From NCBI GenBank assembly GCA_025350325.1, contig JANXYB010000002.1, positions 1 through 58,127 on the forward strand: a stretch of DNA of 58,127 nt, read 5' to 3'. A program made the position numbers and the translations under genes. Positions 46,505-55,897 of the stretch are shown piece by piece (position 1 is the first letter of the stretch; every line of letters starts with the position of its first letter). A model generated the notes under the pieces. The model saw only the letters and a program-made list of their open reading frames with translations. It was not told the origin of the DNA and made no database searches. The DNA is from Acidobacteriaceae bacterium. GTDB lineage: Bacteria; Acidobacteriota; Terriglobia; Terriglobales; Acidobacteriaceae.

Positions 46505-47473
46505 ATGCCGGATTGGGACTTGGAAAAATGGATTCATCCGGCGGTGATACTGGTCGCAACTGACCTCAGCGATCTTGATAGGCTGATGCCGTTTGCCCTG
46601 CAGCAAGCGCATGAGACTGGGGCTCGCCTTGTCTTACTAAATGTGCTGAGCGCGGGCACCGGTATTGCCCTCGATGCTGCCGGAATTTTTGATTCATCTT
46701 CGGCCGTCGAATATGCGACGAGCACCCTGAAGCCGTGGTGCGATCTTGCTCGCGCACAAGACTTGACCTGCACTGCCGCGGTTCGCGAGGGAAATGCGGC
46801 TCATCAGATTCTTGCGTCGCTCGTCACCCTGCAGGCAGATCGCCTTATCCTAGGAACTCGGAGCCGGAGCAAAATGAGCAAATTGCTCTTGGGCTCCGTG
46901 GCAGAACAAGTGCTGCGCTCGGCAAATCTCCCGGTCATCACCGTGGGGCCCGAGGCTTATCTTACGGAGTTGTGCAGCGGCCAGATCAGGGTGGTGTTGC
47001 ACGCCGCCGAACTTAAAGAGACCTCCTCCTCGAGTGCAGCACTTGCCTGCCAAATCGCCGCCAGTCAGAGAGCCAAGCTGGTTCTGCTTCACGTACGGCC
47101 GCCCATCGATGCACGGCAACCGCAAGGCCAGTCAATTGACTATGACTCAACCGCGAAAGAGGACTTGCGGGTGCTGGCTGCGAAGAGCCTTTTAATTGCT
47201 GAGGCGGGTGCGACCCACGCTGCAAGCTGCGTGCCAGTTGAAACAGAGATCGTTCATGGGCACCCTTCCATCGAAATCCTGGCTGCCTCGGTGGAGCAAC
47301 ATGCCAGCCTTATCGTGCTCGGCAACACGCTAAGGCCTGCGCTGCAAACACTCACTCGCGATCGCACCATCTATCGGGTGGTGGCCCACGCGCGCTGCCC
47401 AGTTCTTACGTTGCGTGATCCACTCGCTACGCCCACCCCGCATGAAGAAGAGCAATTAGCCCGCCACATTTGA
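46505..47473 (+). CDS. Tandem-domain universal stress protein
   Basis: This 322-residue protein consists of two UspA-like alpha/beta domains (starting ILVATDLSDLDRLMPFALQQA and IRVVLHAAELKETSSSSAALA). The first ends in LILGTRSRSKMSKLLLGSVAEQVLRSANLPVITVGP, with the G-x2-G-x9-G-S/T type ATP-binding motif partly kept. In the second this region is degenerate (IVLGNTLRPALQ). ATG 46505 follows GAGGT at seven bases; the frame continues 20 codons upstream. Universal stress proteins aid survival under hypoxia, starvation or damage. A second tandem-domain usp is encoded at 52080, and a weak CRP-type site precedes this gene. Confidence 0.85.
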   Translation: MPDWDLEKWIHPAVILVATDLSDLDRLMPFALQQAHETGARLVLLNVLSAGTGIALDAAGIFDSSSAVEYATSTLKPWCDLARAQDLTCTAAVREGNAAHQILASLVTLQADRLILGTRSRSKMSKLLLGSVAEQVLRSANLPVITVGPEAYLTELCSGQIRVVLHAAELKETSSSSAALACQIAASQRAKLVLLHVRPPIDARQPQGQSIDYDSTAKEDLRVLAAKSLLIAEAGATHAASCVPVETEIVHGHPSIEILAASVEQHASLIVLGNTLRPALQTLTRDRTIYRVVAHARCPVLTLRDPLATPTPHEEEQLARHI

Positions 47474-47553
47474 TCGCTACGCCCACCGTCGATATGCTGC
47501 GACCGACTTCGCGCGAAAGACCAGCAAGCATTCACGCGCGAACTAAGCGCGGT

Positions 47554-50176
47554 TCACTCCTCGCGCAGCAGGATTAAAGGATCGACCGACAAAGCGCGCT
47601 GGGCTGGAATCCACGTAGCCACAACACCTAAGAGCGCCATCGCCACAACTACGCCAGCTAGCACCAGCGGATCACGCGGTGTCGCTTGATACACAATGAA
47701 AGCCAGCACCCTCGTGGCCAATAATCCGAAGAACAATCCTGCAGCGGAACCATAGGCCAGCAACCTTAATGGCCGCCCCAATGCTGCCTGTAACACCTCT
47801 TTCCGTTGCGCACCGAGGGCGATACGAATTCCTAACTCGCGCAATCGCTTGCTGACGGAGTAGGCCGCCATTCCAAAAATACCGGTGATCGCCAGCATTG
47901 CGCCCATCACGCCCATCACGCCCAGCGCCATGGTCGCCATTCGCGAAGGAAAGAGAACCACCTCGAGCAAACTGCTCCAGCTTTGAATGTCAACCGGCAG
48001 TGCCGCATCCACCGTGCGAACTGTATTTCGCATGGCCGCGGAAAGTTGTTGCGGATCGCGGTGGGAGCGGATTATCAGGTAGGCTGAGGCCATCGGCGAT
48101 CTAAGAAATGAGAGGAACATCGCCGGCTGCTGGTTTTCAGTTAGGCTCATATACTTTCCGTCTTCAACTACGCCCACAACCTGGACAAGCGTTCCGTCCT
48201 GCTGCTTCAAATTCTTGCCCATTGCATTGGAGACCGAGCCAAAAATCTTATTGGCAAACGCACGGTTGATTACGACGACGGCAGGCGCGTTTTTGTCGTC
48301 ATGCCATGAGAAACTCCTGCCCGCCAGCAACGTTGTGCCCGCCGCAGCAAAGTATCCCGGCGATACGCCGTACGAGTAAGGCATGATAGCGGCGTTTGCC
48401 GGTTTCATATCGGTGGTTTCTTCCTTGAATACATTTTTTCTTTCGCTGGCTGTATATACCAACTGAGGGTAACCATTCACCAATCCCACTGACTCTACGC
48501 CAGGAATGGTTTGCATTGCGTCGATGATGCGCCGTTGCATGGCGGGCACTTTATCGATGCTGTAACCGGCCATGACCAGATTGACCCCTGCCGTCATCGC
48601 GTTGCGCGGCTCGAAACCGAAGTTACTATGCAACGAATTTACCAGTCCGCGCACGGCCACCATTGAAGACGTGACCAGGACAGCACAGATAGCTATCTGC
48701 ACTACGAGGAGCACGTCGCGCACGGTCAACCGCATTCCGGTCCGGCCGCTCGATCCCGCCTTGACGATCTCATATGGATTGGCCCTGAGCACCTGGCGTA
48801 CGGGAACGATGCCAAAAAGGAATCCGCTCACCAAGGCCAGAATCAAAGCAACCACGTAGAGTTTGGCATCCGGCGCAACAGGCAGGTGGATGGGGGCGCT
48901 AGGAATAACCTGCCATGTGCTCAAGCGGCGCAACAGCATTGAGCTGCCCAGCAGTCCCAGAGCGCCGCCCGTGAGGGAGAGGAGCACGGCTTCAGTCAAT
49001 AACTGACGCAGGATGCGTTTGCGGCTCGAACCAAGCGCAAGGCGCAGAGCCATTTCCCGAGAACGGTCGGCGGCGCGCGCGGCAAACAAGCTGCCCAGGT
49101 TGGCGCAGGCGGCCAGCAGAATCAAGCCGGCTAATAGCGTTAGTCCTGCAACGAAATCGCGCACTGCGGGGCCAAAAGAAGTGAGGCCCTCGCGTGAAAG
49201 GACAGTGCTCCTGTGGCCAACCACTTTTGGATAGGTTTTTTCAAGGTACGCGCTCACACCGTCTACATCGGCCATGGCCTGGGCGGGAGTCACTCCCGGT
49301 TTGAGATGTCCAAACGACTCAAAGACCCCGCGTTCGGTGCCGCGCGTGTTCACGCTCGGGGCGCCCATCTGTTCTTCATTGACGATGGGCATGAAGAAAT
49401 CGGTAGAGATGAACAACAACGTCCCCTGAAACCCCGGCGGCGCTACACCGAGGATGGTGAAAGGATGTTGGTCGAGCCGGACGACACGGCCGACCACCCC
49501 TCGATCGTCCTGGAAGCGGCTGTGCCAATATGCGTATGTGAGCACGATATAGGGTGCGCTGTTGGGGCCGTGCTCATCCGATGCCTGGTAGAAGCGACCG
49601 AGATATGGATGAAGTTGCAGTACGTCGAAGTAGTTCCCCGTGGTGGCAAAGCCGTTTGCGACAGTTGGATTTCGGCCCGTATCCAGGCCCACACCTAAAA
49701 CCATGCCAAAAGCTGCCAGATCTTCGAAGCTGTGGTTACGATCGCGCAAATCGAGATAGTTGGGATACGATTGCCACGCAGGATTGTCTTCCATACACGC
49801 TTTTGTAACGAGGAATATTGAGCGGGCGCAGCAGCAGACCGTCCATCAATCCGAACACTACGGCGTTTGCGCCAATGGCCAATGCCAGCGTCGAAACGGC
49901 AGCGATTGTAAAGCCGGGCGAGCGGCGCATCTGGCGAAGAGCGAATCGCACGTCGGCCCAGATCGATTCCAGCGTGGGCCACTGCCACACTTCACGGCTG
50001 CATCCCTCGAGCAGTGTTCGGTTCCCGAAGGCTCGACGGGCTTGCTGTCCGGCCTCTTTTGGGCTCATGCCTTGGCCCATCAACTGCTCGGCGCGCTCCT
50101 CAATATGCAATTGAATTTCTTCTGAGAGATCTTCATAGAGTTTGCGGCGACGGAAGACTTGCGGTATCCAGTTCAT
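47554..50176 (-). pseudogene. ADOP-type MacB/FtsX permease, frameshifted
   Basis: Two frames together spell one acidobacterial duplicated orphan permease. The first (from ATG 50176) gives the cytoplasmic ADOP N-terminus (EEIQLHIEERAEQLMGQGMS, ARRAFGN), the DVRFALRQMRRSPGFT linker, the first TM helix and LLLRPLNIP. The second frame (from about 49794 to 47554) continues with DNPAWQSYPNYLDLRDRNHSFEDLAAF, the periplasmic core domain, three FtsX helices, a second core domain and the last helices ending ALSVDPLILLREE. The switch near 49790-49800 needs a one-base (mod 3) change, and the segment between P-L-N-I-P and D-N-P-A-W looks a few residues short. Either a true inactivating mutation or a sequencing error is possible. 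The padR gene just upstream is also damaged, favouring real decay. Confidence 0.85.
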
Positions 50177-50189
50177 GGGCAGCTCCCTC

Positions 50190-50455
50190 CTAGTTGGCTG
50201 GAGATTTGCTTGGATTTAGAACGAGCGTGATGCCTTCAAACATGCGTTCGAAGCTGGAGATCTGCTGCTCAAGATGGCGAAGCCCTGAAGCCGTAATCTG
50301 GTAGGTTCGCACACGTCGGTTAGTTGACGAGACACCCCACTCAGCCTTGACCAGCTTTGCTTTGAGCAGCCGCTGGAGCGCCGGATAGAGCGAACCTTCT
50401 TCCACCTGCGTCCGCGCTTGCAGGGGCAGTTTCGACTCAAATGTGCGTGAAAAGT
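50190..50455 (-). pseudogene. PadR-family regulator, 5'-truncated
   Basis: The frame reads QVEEGSLYPALQRLL then KAEWGVSSTNRRVRTYQITASG, the second half of the PadR winged helix and wing, followed by the C-terminal helix (LRHLEQQISSFERMF). The expected first 35-45 residues (the LDLLIL...GPMHGY helices) are absent from all frames. Upstream the sequence runs straight into the end of the crp/fnr gene at 50456. No ATG, GTG or TTG with a binding site allows a normal start; GTG 50405 would begin mid-domain. PadR repressors normally precede and control ADOP genes, and this one sits 13 bases before the permease. Confidence 0.75.
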
Positions 50456-51169
50456 CTAGGCGGTGAGGCGTTCGAGTTGGTCAGGCATAACAATGGTCAT
50501 GCTTGACCCTTTGATCGTGATCCAGTGGTCGCGGCGAAACTGATTAAGCAGCCGGGTGACTGTCTCGCGCGAAGTGCCCGCCATGTTGGCGATTTCTTCA
50601 TGGGTGAGAGCCATGGTGAACCGGATTTCTGGCTTGCCATTGGCGGATGAGCGACCCCAGTCTAGTAGCAAACGAGCCAGCCGACCGGCCGCCGATCCAG
50701 AGAGCGCCAAGCGCTTGGCGTCGTGAAAAACCGTGAGGTACTCGCCTGAAAGCGATTGCGCCGCATGCATACTGGCAATTCCATGACGGCCTAGGAAGTC
50801 GATAAATTCCTGCTTCCGCACCGTCTTCACCTGGCATGGCTCGATAGCTTCCGCTGTGACCTCATGGGGAACGTTGGCAAGCACGGCGCTGAGTCCCATC
50901 ACATCGCCGGGGGCGGCGATCTTTAAAATCATGGTCTTGCCATCGCGGGATGTTGACGAAATCTTTACTTGGCCGAAACAGATAATGAAGACATTGCGTG
51001 CCGCATCCCCTTCAATAAACAGCTTGGCGCCGCGAGCATGGCTCATCATGATGCCGATGCTGTCGTAGTCCCCGAGCGCTTCAGGTGTGAGATTGCAAAA
51101 CATCCGCAGATGGCGATGCTCACAATTAAGACAATCTTCCGGTGGGTGATGGGAATGCAGTCCAGCCAT
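50456..51169 (-). CDS. Crp/Fnr-family regulator with FNR-like cysteines and CRP-like recognition helix
   Basis: This 237-residue transcription factor has an N-terminal Cys group (C13-x2-C16-x8-C25), a cyclic-nucleotide-binding-fold domain (residues about 30-145) with a further Cys at 112, and a C-terminal winged helix (about 170-235). In E. coli FNR three N-terminal cysteines plus C122 hold an oxygen-sensitive [4Fe-4S] cluster, so this arrangement suggests oxygen or NO sensing, though spacing differs. The recognition helix reads S200-R-E-T-V-T-R206, matching CRP residues R180, E181 and R185 that read TGTGA, unlike FNR's V-E-T-I-S-R. Two TGTGA-N6-TCACA-type sites in this window fit that prediction. 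A palindrome 42 bases upstream may be its own operator. Confidence 0.9.
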   Translation of the reverse strand: MAGLHSHHPPEDCLNCEHRHLRMFCNLTPEALGDYDSIGIMMSHARGAKLFIEGDAARNVFIICFGQVKISSTSRDGKTMILKIAAPGDVMGLSAVLANVPHEVTAEAIEPCQVKTVRKQEFIDFLGRHGIASMHAAQSLSGEYLTVFHDAKRLALSGSAAGRLARLLLDWGRSSANGKPEIRFTMALTHEEIANMAGTSRETVTRLLNQFRRDHWITIKGSSMTIVMPDQLERLTA

Positions 51170-51210
51170 AGGTTTTCCGGGTCTACAAACAAGTATAGCG
51201 CGCTTTGACT

Positions 51211-51229
51211 AAACCTTTGGGTAAGGTTT
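51211..51229. promoter_or_regulatory. Inverted repeat upstream of the crp/fnr gene
   Basis: Perfect 7-base arms AAACCTT (51211-51217) and AAGGTTT (51223-51229) flank five bases, 42 bases upstream of the ATG at 51169. The sequence differs from the TGTGA-type sites, so it would serve another regulator or be part of the promoter. Confidence 0.45.
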
Positions 51230-51299
51230 GCGCCCTATTATGTTCGCCCAGTGAATAAACCAAGTCCTGCCAATCGACCAGATGCGAGACCGGCCACTC

Positions 51300-51797
51300 T
51301 CAGCCGGTTGCTGGTAGTATCGCCCGACGCCGCGTTACCGCTGTGCGGGTGACGCAGCAGGTGCCGTAAGCACGCGACACCTCGCGCGCTAACTCTTCTA
51401 GAAGCTTCATCCGAAGTAGCGGGTAGGCCTCAAACGCTCGTTGCAACGCGTCTATCGGCAGGAGCATAACTGCCCCTGCTATCTGAGCAGACAGCGTGTA
51501 GGTGTGGTTTCCATCCCCTAAAGCGGCAGCCATTTCTACCAGATCCCCGGCTCGCGCCATACCCAATGTGACCCGTGTGCTCAATCTTTCCGCTTTGCGT
51601 ATGAATTGCCCGGAAACCACGACGTACAACCCACGACAAGGAGTGGACTGGCGAAAAATTATCTCCCCCGCCTCCACTTGAATGCACTCCGCGGCGGCGT
51701 TGAGGAGATTTCCAACCGCTGCGGGACATGCCAGTAATTCAGCAAGCGGGTGCGCTCCGACGCCATCGGTATGTCTCTCTCTTTCCTCTCTTTGCAA
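51300..51797 (-). CDS. Stand-alone cyclic-nucleotide-binding-fold protein without DNA-binding domain
   Basis: This 165-residue protein is a single Crp-type beta-roll domain: LACPAAVGNLLNAAAECIQVEAGEIIFRQ, then RGLYVVVSGQF and RAGDLVEMAAALGDGNHTYTLSAQIAGAVMLLPIDAL, then the dimerisation helix. The family's cyclic-nucleotide phosphate-binding R-S/T pair is not obvious. It ends after about 25 polar residues with no helix-turn-helix, so it cannot bind DNA as Crp does. I choose TTG 51797 as start because AAAGGAGGT lies ideally upstream; the frame itself opens at 51836. It may be a partner or competitor of the Crp/Fnr protein encoded 130 bases downstream on the same strand. Confidence 0.75.
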   Translation of the reverse strand: MQREERERHTDGVGAHPLAELLACPAAVGNLLNAAAECIQVEAGEIIFRQSTPCRGLYVVVSGQFIRKAERLSTRVTLGMARAGDLVEMAAALGDGNHTYTLSAQIAGAVMLLPIDALQRAFEAYPLLRMKLLEELAREVSRAYGTCCVTRTAVTRRRAILPATG

Positions 51798-52079
51798 GGT
51801 CCCACCTCCTTTAGGCTGCACGCGCCCGCCAACCAAGTGAATCTGTTGCGAAACCCACTGGCTGGCAATCTATCCGCGACAACCTCCGCTACCCGGAATT
51901 GCGATGAACCAAATCGCCCATGGACATCGACCAAACTTGAAACTGCGAGTGAACGTGAGGTGCTGGCGGAATTGCCTGATCCTGTTCACGACATTTGATT
52001 GCTGGACGACAACGTTTTTCCTCGATGGCTTACAGCATTTGCTTGGAGGCATACATCCCCAGCTTGTATATCCCCAACT

Positions 52080-52997
52080 TCAAACTTTGGCCGCGCTGCC
52101 AATTGCAGCCGCCTCCAGGATCGATTCATCCGTGCCCACTTGAACTAACTCGCCGGGTGGCACACACAGGACGGGTACACGGGACCTGGCCAGCAGACTG
52201 AATGCGGTCCCGTGAGGTCCGGGCGTACCACTAGTTCTCTTGACCCCGACAACGAGCACGCTTGGGTGGTATTGATCGATTGCTTCGGTGAGTGCGTCTT
52301 CCGGTTTGCCGTCCTTTACGATGCACCGAATCGGAAATTTGCCGTTGTCGTGAATGCCAAATTGGCCTAGTGTCGTCGCACCCGGGTTCAAAAATGCAGC
52401 CGCCTCGGCAGCACTTCGCGCATGAATCACCAGCAGGGTGCGATGAAAAGTCTCAGCTAGAGAACACGCCGTGGCTGCCGCTGCCGTCGTCGCTTCGTTG
52501 CGCTCCATGGCCAGCATGATGGGGCCACCCGGGGCCGGTCGAAACTCTCCAGCGTTGTAGTCCGCTGCCACGGCCAGAACCGGGCAAGGCGCCAGTCGAA
52601 CCAACTGCTCCGCCACGGCTCCTACTACGACTGGACCAGCCCCTTGCCGGCCTTCCGTTCCGATAACGATGAGTCCTGCTTGATATTGGCGAATCACATC
52701 GACCAGCATCTGCACCACCGCACCTTGGCGAATCACGGAGTGTGTGGGAATGCCCTCCCGCAGAAGTTCAGCGGCCATCTCGTCAAGGACCGCTCTCGCC
52801 TGATCAGGCAGAGTCTTGAGCACCCGACCCGGAAAAGCTGTTGCAGATGCATAATCCAACGGATCAAGTCCGTGCGCCAGCACAATTCGCGAACCATATG
52901 CCGCCGCAATCTTGCGTGCGTATTCGAGGGCGGCTTGTGACTTTCCGACAAGGTCGGTCGCAACCACAATGGTTTTCAAACCCGATTCAAAATTCAT
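52080..52997 (-). CDS. Tandem-domain universal stress protein
   Basis: This 305-residue protein has two UspA-like domains. The first (TIVVATDLVGKSQAALEYARKIA to LIVIGTEGRQGAGPVVVGAVAEQLVRLAPCPVLAV) keeps the G-x2-G-x9-G-S/A type ATP motif. The second ends LVVGVKRTSGTPGPHGTAFSLLARSRVPVLCVP, also near-complete. ATG 52997 follows GGGAGGTAAGG; the frame extends 36 codons upstream without support. It is divergent from the GH3 gene, and a perfect CRP-type palindrome lies 116 bases upstream. The preceding gap to the solitary cyclic-nucleotide-fold gene (51798-52079) holds nothing recognisable. Confidence 0.9.
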   Translation of the reverse strand: MNFESGLKTIVVATDLVGKSQAALEYARKIAAAYGSRIVLAHGLDPLDYASATAFPGRVLKTLPDQARAVLDEMAAELLREGIPTHSVIRQGAVVQMLVDVIRQYQAGLIVIGTEGRQGAGPVVVGAVAEQLVRLAPCPVLAVAADYNAGEFRPAPGGPIMLAMERNEATTAAAATACSLAETFHRTLLVIHARSAAEAAAFLNPGATTLGQFGIHDNGKFPIRCIVKDGKPEDALTEAIDQYHPSVLVVGVKRTSGTPGPHGTAFSLLARSRVPVLCVPPGELVQVGTDESILEAAAIGSAAKV

Positions 52998-53112
52998 CCT
53001 TACCTCCCGCCCACCGCACGCTTGCGGCGCATGCGCGCCTTCGCTGTTACCTATTGGATATTGAGTCTCTTCCAGCCCACATAGCAAAGCAGTGACCGTA
53101 TTCACTCCGCAC

Positions 53113-53128
53113 TGTGACTGCGGTCACA
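53113..53128. promoter_or_regulatory. Perfect CRP-type operator between divergent usp and GH3 genes
   Basis: TGTGACTGCGGTCACA matches TGTGA-N6-TCACA at all ten half-site positions. It sits 116 bases from the usp ATG and 112 bases from the GH3 ATG, almost centred, so it can act on both. It shares the core TGTGAC-N4-GTCAC with the site before phosphoketolase. Confidence 0.75.
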
Positions 53129-53239
53129 AATCCCTTAAACCAAAATACTTACGGGCGAGGCTGGCGGCATATTGACGTTCTTCAGATGAGATAACCGCAT
53201 ATACAGGGCCGGGCCTGATGCGATAGCCTTCTCCGCGTC

Positions 53240-55813
53240 ATGAAAAAACAATCCGATCAACGTGCTCAATCGATTTATCCGCACGCCTGTCACCTATCCG
53301 CGATTCTGGCAGGTTGCCTACTTTGTGTGTCATTATCTGCGGTAGCGCAAGCCCCGGTTCCCGATTCGCCTGCGATCGAATCCAAAGCGCATGCACTTCT
53401 AGCTAAACTGACCCTCGAGCAGAAAATCGAGTTGATCGGCGGCGTCGACAGCATGTTTACGCACGCCGAGTCGAACATCAATCTGCCGCGACTCAAAATG
53501 TCCGACGCCTCAGTCGGCGTGCGCACCTGGGGGCCGACCACCGCCTACGCGGGCGGGGTCGCACTGGCCGCCACCTGGGACCCAAATTTCGCGCGCGAAT
53601 TAGGTCAAAGTCTGGGCCGCGATGCCCGCGCACGCAGCGTCAATTTCCTGCTTGGTCCGGGCGTCAACATCGCTCGCTCTCCTGTGAATGGCCGCAACTT
53701 TGAATACCTCTCTGAAGATCCGTTTCTGAATTCCGCGCTGGTCGTTCCTTATATCGAGGGTGTGCAGTCGCAAGGAGTGGTCGCGACCGTAAAGCATTAC
53801 GCCTTGAACAATCAGGAATACGACCGACACAATGTCAACGTCGAAGCAGATGAGCGCACCATGCGCGAACTTTATCTTCCTGCCTTTGAAGCTGCCGTCA
53901 ACAAGGGCCACGTCGATGCGGTTATGGATTCCTACAATTTGGTCAACGGAACTCACGCCACCCAGAACGAGTTCCTCAATCTGAAAGTCCTGAAAGGTGA
54001 TTGGGCTTTTAAAGGCGTGCTGATGTCAGACTGGGACGCCACCTACGACGGCGTCGCGGCGGCCAACAACGGCCTCGATCTCGAAATGCCTTCGCCGCGA
54101 TTTATGAATGCAAAGACCCTGCTGGTAGCGGTGAAAGACGGCAAGGTCAAGGAATCAACCATCGATGACAAGGTGATGCGCCTGCTGCGCGTCGCACTAC
54201 GTTACGGCTTTCTCGATCGCCCGCAGTTCGACGCGGCCCATTCAACCTATTCCATCGCCGATCGCGCAGTGGCCCTTAAAGGAGCACGCGAGAGCCTGAC
54301 GTTACTCAAAAATGACGGTCATATCTTGCCCCTCGACGCGGGAAAGATCAAGACCATCGCCGTTATCGGTCCGGACGCGTGGCCTGCCGTGACCGGCGGA
54401 GGCGGCTCTTCCGAGGCGCAGGCTTTCGAGCCGGTCAGTATCCTCACTGGAGTTGCCAACCTCGCCGGCCCCAACGTCCATGTGCTCTATGCGCGCGGTC
54501 TGCCGGAGATGAACGATGTATTCTCGCGTACACATTGGGAAGGGCCCGTTAAGGCGAGCACCTACCCAAACAAGGACTTCACCGGAAATCCTGAAAGCGA
54601 CACGTCTGAAAACATCGGTAATTACAAACAGGAATGGGGGGGACCGGCCGACAAATCTCCACGCAGCATTCGGTATACCGGGTCTTTCAAGGCGCCCAAA
54701 CAAGGCAAATATCTGGTGCTCGCCGCAGCCTCGGGCAGCGATCGCTACAAGGTTATGGTCGACGGCAAACAGGTGATCGAGCAGTCGCAGATTGAGGGCC
54801 AGCACCCCGAATCCGCCTCGATCGACTTGAACGCGGGTCAAACAGCAAAAGTCGTCGCTGACTATCGGCCTGGCTTTGCTGGAAATCGTTTTGGGCTCGG
54901 TATGGCCTCAGAAACTGACTTGATCTCAGAGGATGTGAAGAAGTACGCAGCGGCCGCCGACGTAGTGGTGCTCAGTGTCGGCTTCAACAACGCAACTGAG
55001 AGCGAAGGCCTCGATCGTACCTTCAATCTGCCTTGGGGTCAGGACGCACTCATCGACGCGGTGATTGCGGCCAACCCCCATATTGTCGTCACCCTCACGG
55101 GCGGCGGCGCAGTCGATACGCATCGCTGGCTCGATAAGGTTCCTGCGCTGCTGCACACCTGGTATCCAGGCCAGGAAGGCGGCACAGCCGTTGCCGACGT
55201 TCTGTTCGGCAAGCAGAACCCTGAAGGCAAGCTGCCCGTAAGCTTCGATCGAAGTTGGGAAGAGAACCCATCCGCGAAGTTTTACTATCCCATCAAGGGC
55301 GCGGATACTACGCTGCACGTCACAGAAAACGACCATCCCGCCATCGACTACGTCATTCCGAAGGTGAAGTATGAAGACGCTCTCATGGTTGGCTACCGCT
55401 ACTGGACCACGACCGGAAAGCACCCCCTTTATCCTTTCGGCTTCGGGCTGAGCTACACGACTTTCAGTTTCTCGAAACTTGAAGCGCCTTCTCTAGCGGT
55501 CCGGGGATCTAATGTTCCGGTCAGCTTCGACGTAACCAATACCGGAAGGGTCGCAGGCGCCGATGTGGCCCAACTTTATGTCTCGGATCCGTCATCGAAA
55601 GCCAAGAGACCTGAGCGGGAACTCAAAGGTTTTGAGAAAATTCATCTTGCTCCTGGCGAGACAAAGCATGTAACTCTCGACCTCGATGCGCGCTCCTTCA
55701 GCTACTGGAATGAAGCGGCACACAAGTGGACGATCGATCCCGGCAAGTTCATTCTTCTGGTGGGCGACTCCAGTGAGAACACCCCGCTGCACGCCGAGTT
55801 GACGCTTAATTAG
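53240..55813 (+). CDS. Secreted GH3 beta-glucosidase-like enzyme with PA14 insert
   Basis: This 857-residue enzyme hydrolyses beta-linked sugars, probably from oligosaccharides in the periplasm or outside. A signal peptide (residues about 18-38, ending AVAQA) precedes the GH3 N-terminal barrel: SDASVGVRTWG, the LGPGVNIARSPVNGRNFEYLSEDP stretch, VKHYALNNQE and MSDWDAT, whose Asp264 is the catalytic nucleophile. The C-terminal alpha/beta sandwich (GARESLTLLKNDGHILPLD) is interrupted near residues 470-550 by a PA14-type domain (GKYLVLAAASGSDRYKVMVDGKQVI). It ends in a fibronectin-III-like domain (ERELKGFEKIHLAPGE). This layout is that of BglX-like enzymes. It stands alone, with a CRP-type operator upstream. 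Confidence 0.95.
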   Translation: MKKQSDQRAQSIYPHACHLSAILAGCLLCVSLSAVAQAPVPDSPAIESKAHALLAKLTLEQKIELIGGVDSMFTHAESNINLPRLKMSDASVGVRTWGPTTAYAGGVALAATWDPNFARELGQSLGRDARARSVNFLLGPGVNIARSPVNGRNFEYLSEDPFLNSALVVPYIEGVQSQGVVATVKHYALNNQEYDRHNVNVEADERTMRELYLPAFEAAVNKGHVDAVMDSYNLVNGTHATQNEFLNLKVLKGDWAFKGVLMSDWDATYDGVAAANNGLDLEMPSPRFMNAKTLLVAVKDGKVKESTIDDKVMRLLRVALRYGFLDRPQFDAAHSTYSIADRAVALKGARESLTLLKNDGHILPLDAGKIKTIAVIGPDAWPAVTGGGGSSEAQAFEPVSILTGVANLAGPNVHVLYARGLPEMNDVFSRTHWEGPVKASTYPNKDFTGNPESDTSENIGNYKQEWGGPADKSPRSIRYTGSFKAPKQGKYLVLAAASGSDRYKVMVDGKQVIEQSQIEGQHPESASIDLNAGQTAKVVADYRPGFAGNRFGLGMASETDLISEDVKKYAAAADVVVLSVGFNNATESEGLDRTFNLPWGQDALIDAVIAANPHIVVTLTGGGAVDTHRWLDKVPALLHTWYPGQEGGTAVADVLFGKQNPEGKLPVSFDRSWEENPSAKFYYPIKGADTTLHVTENDHPAIDYVIPKVKYEDALMVGYRYWTTTGKHPLYPFGFGLSYTTFSFSKLEAPSLAVRGSNVPVSFDVTNTGRVAGADVAQLYVSDPSSKAKRPERELKGFEKIHLAPGETKHVTLDLDARSFSYWNEAAHKWTIDPGKFILLVGDSSENTPLHAELTLN

Positions 55814-55825
55814 TTCGTTATGGAA

Positions 55826-55868
55826 AGAGAAAACGGCCGAAGGCTTAGGAGCCCAGGCCGTTTTCTCT
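55826..55868. terminator. Bidirectional terminator between convergent genes
   Basis: Thirteen-base perfect arms (55826-55838 and 55856-55868) surround a 17-base loop. The arm ends are A-rich on one side and T-rich on the other, so a T-rich tail forms on either strand. It serves the GH3 gene and the beta-helix gene. Confidence 0.9.
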
Positions 55869-55897
55869 TCCGTCAAGCATGCGAACATAGTCGCGGA

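Noticed and set aside
46243-46506. Minus-strand open frame of 87 codons with one hydrophobic segment
   Set aside because: Its ATG overlaps the usp ATG on the other strand, no ribosome binding site is visible, and the composition outside the hydrophobic part is not protein-like.
50190-50405. Complete small PadR regulator starting at GTG 50405
   Set aside because: This start falls inside the conserved winged helix (V-E-E-G-S-L-Y-P), so the product would lack the DNA-binding helices; truncation is the better reading.
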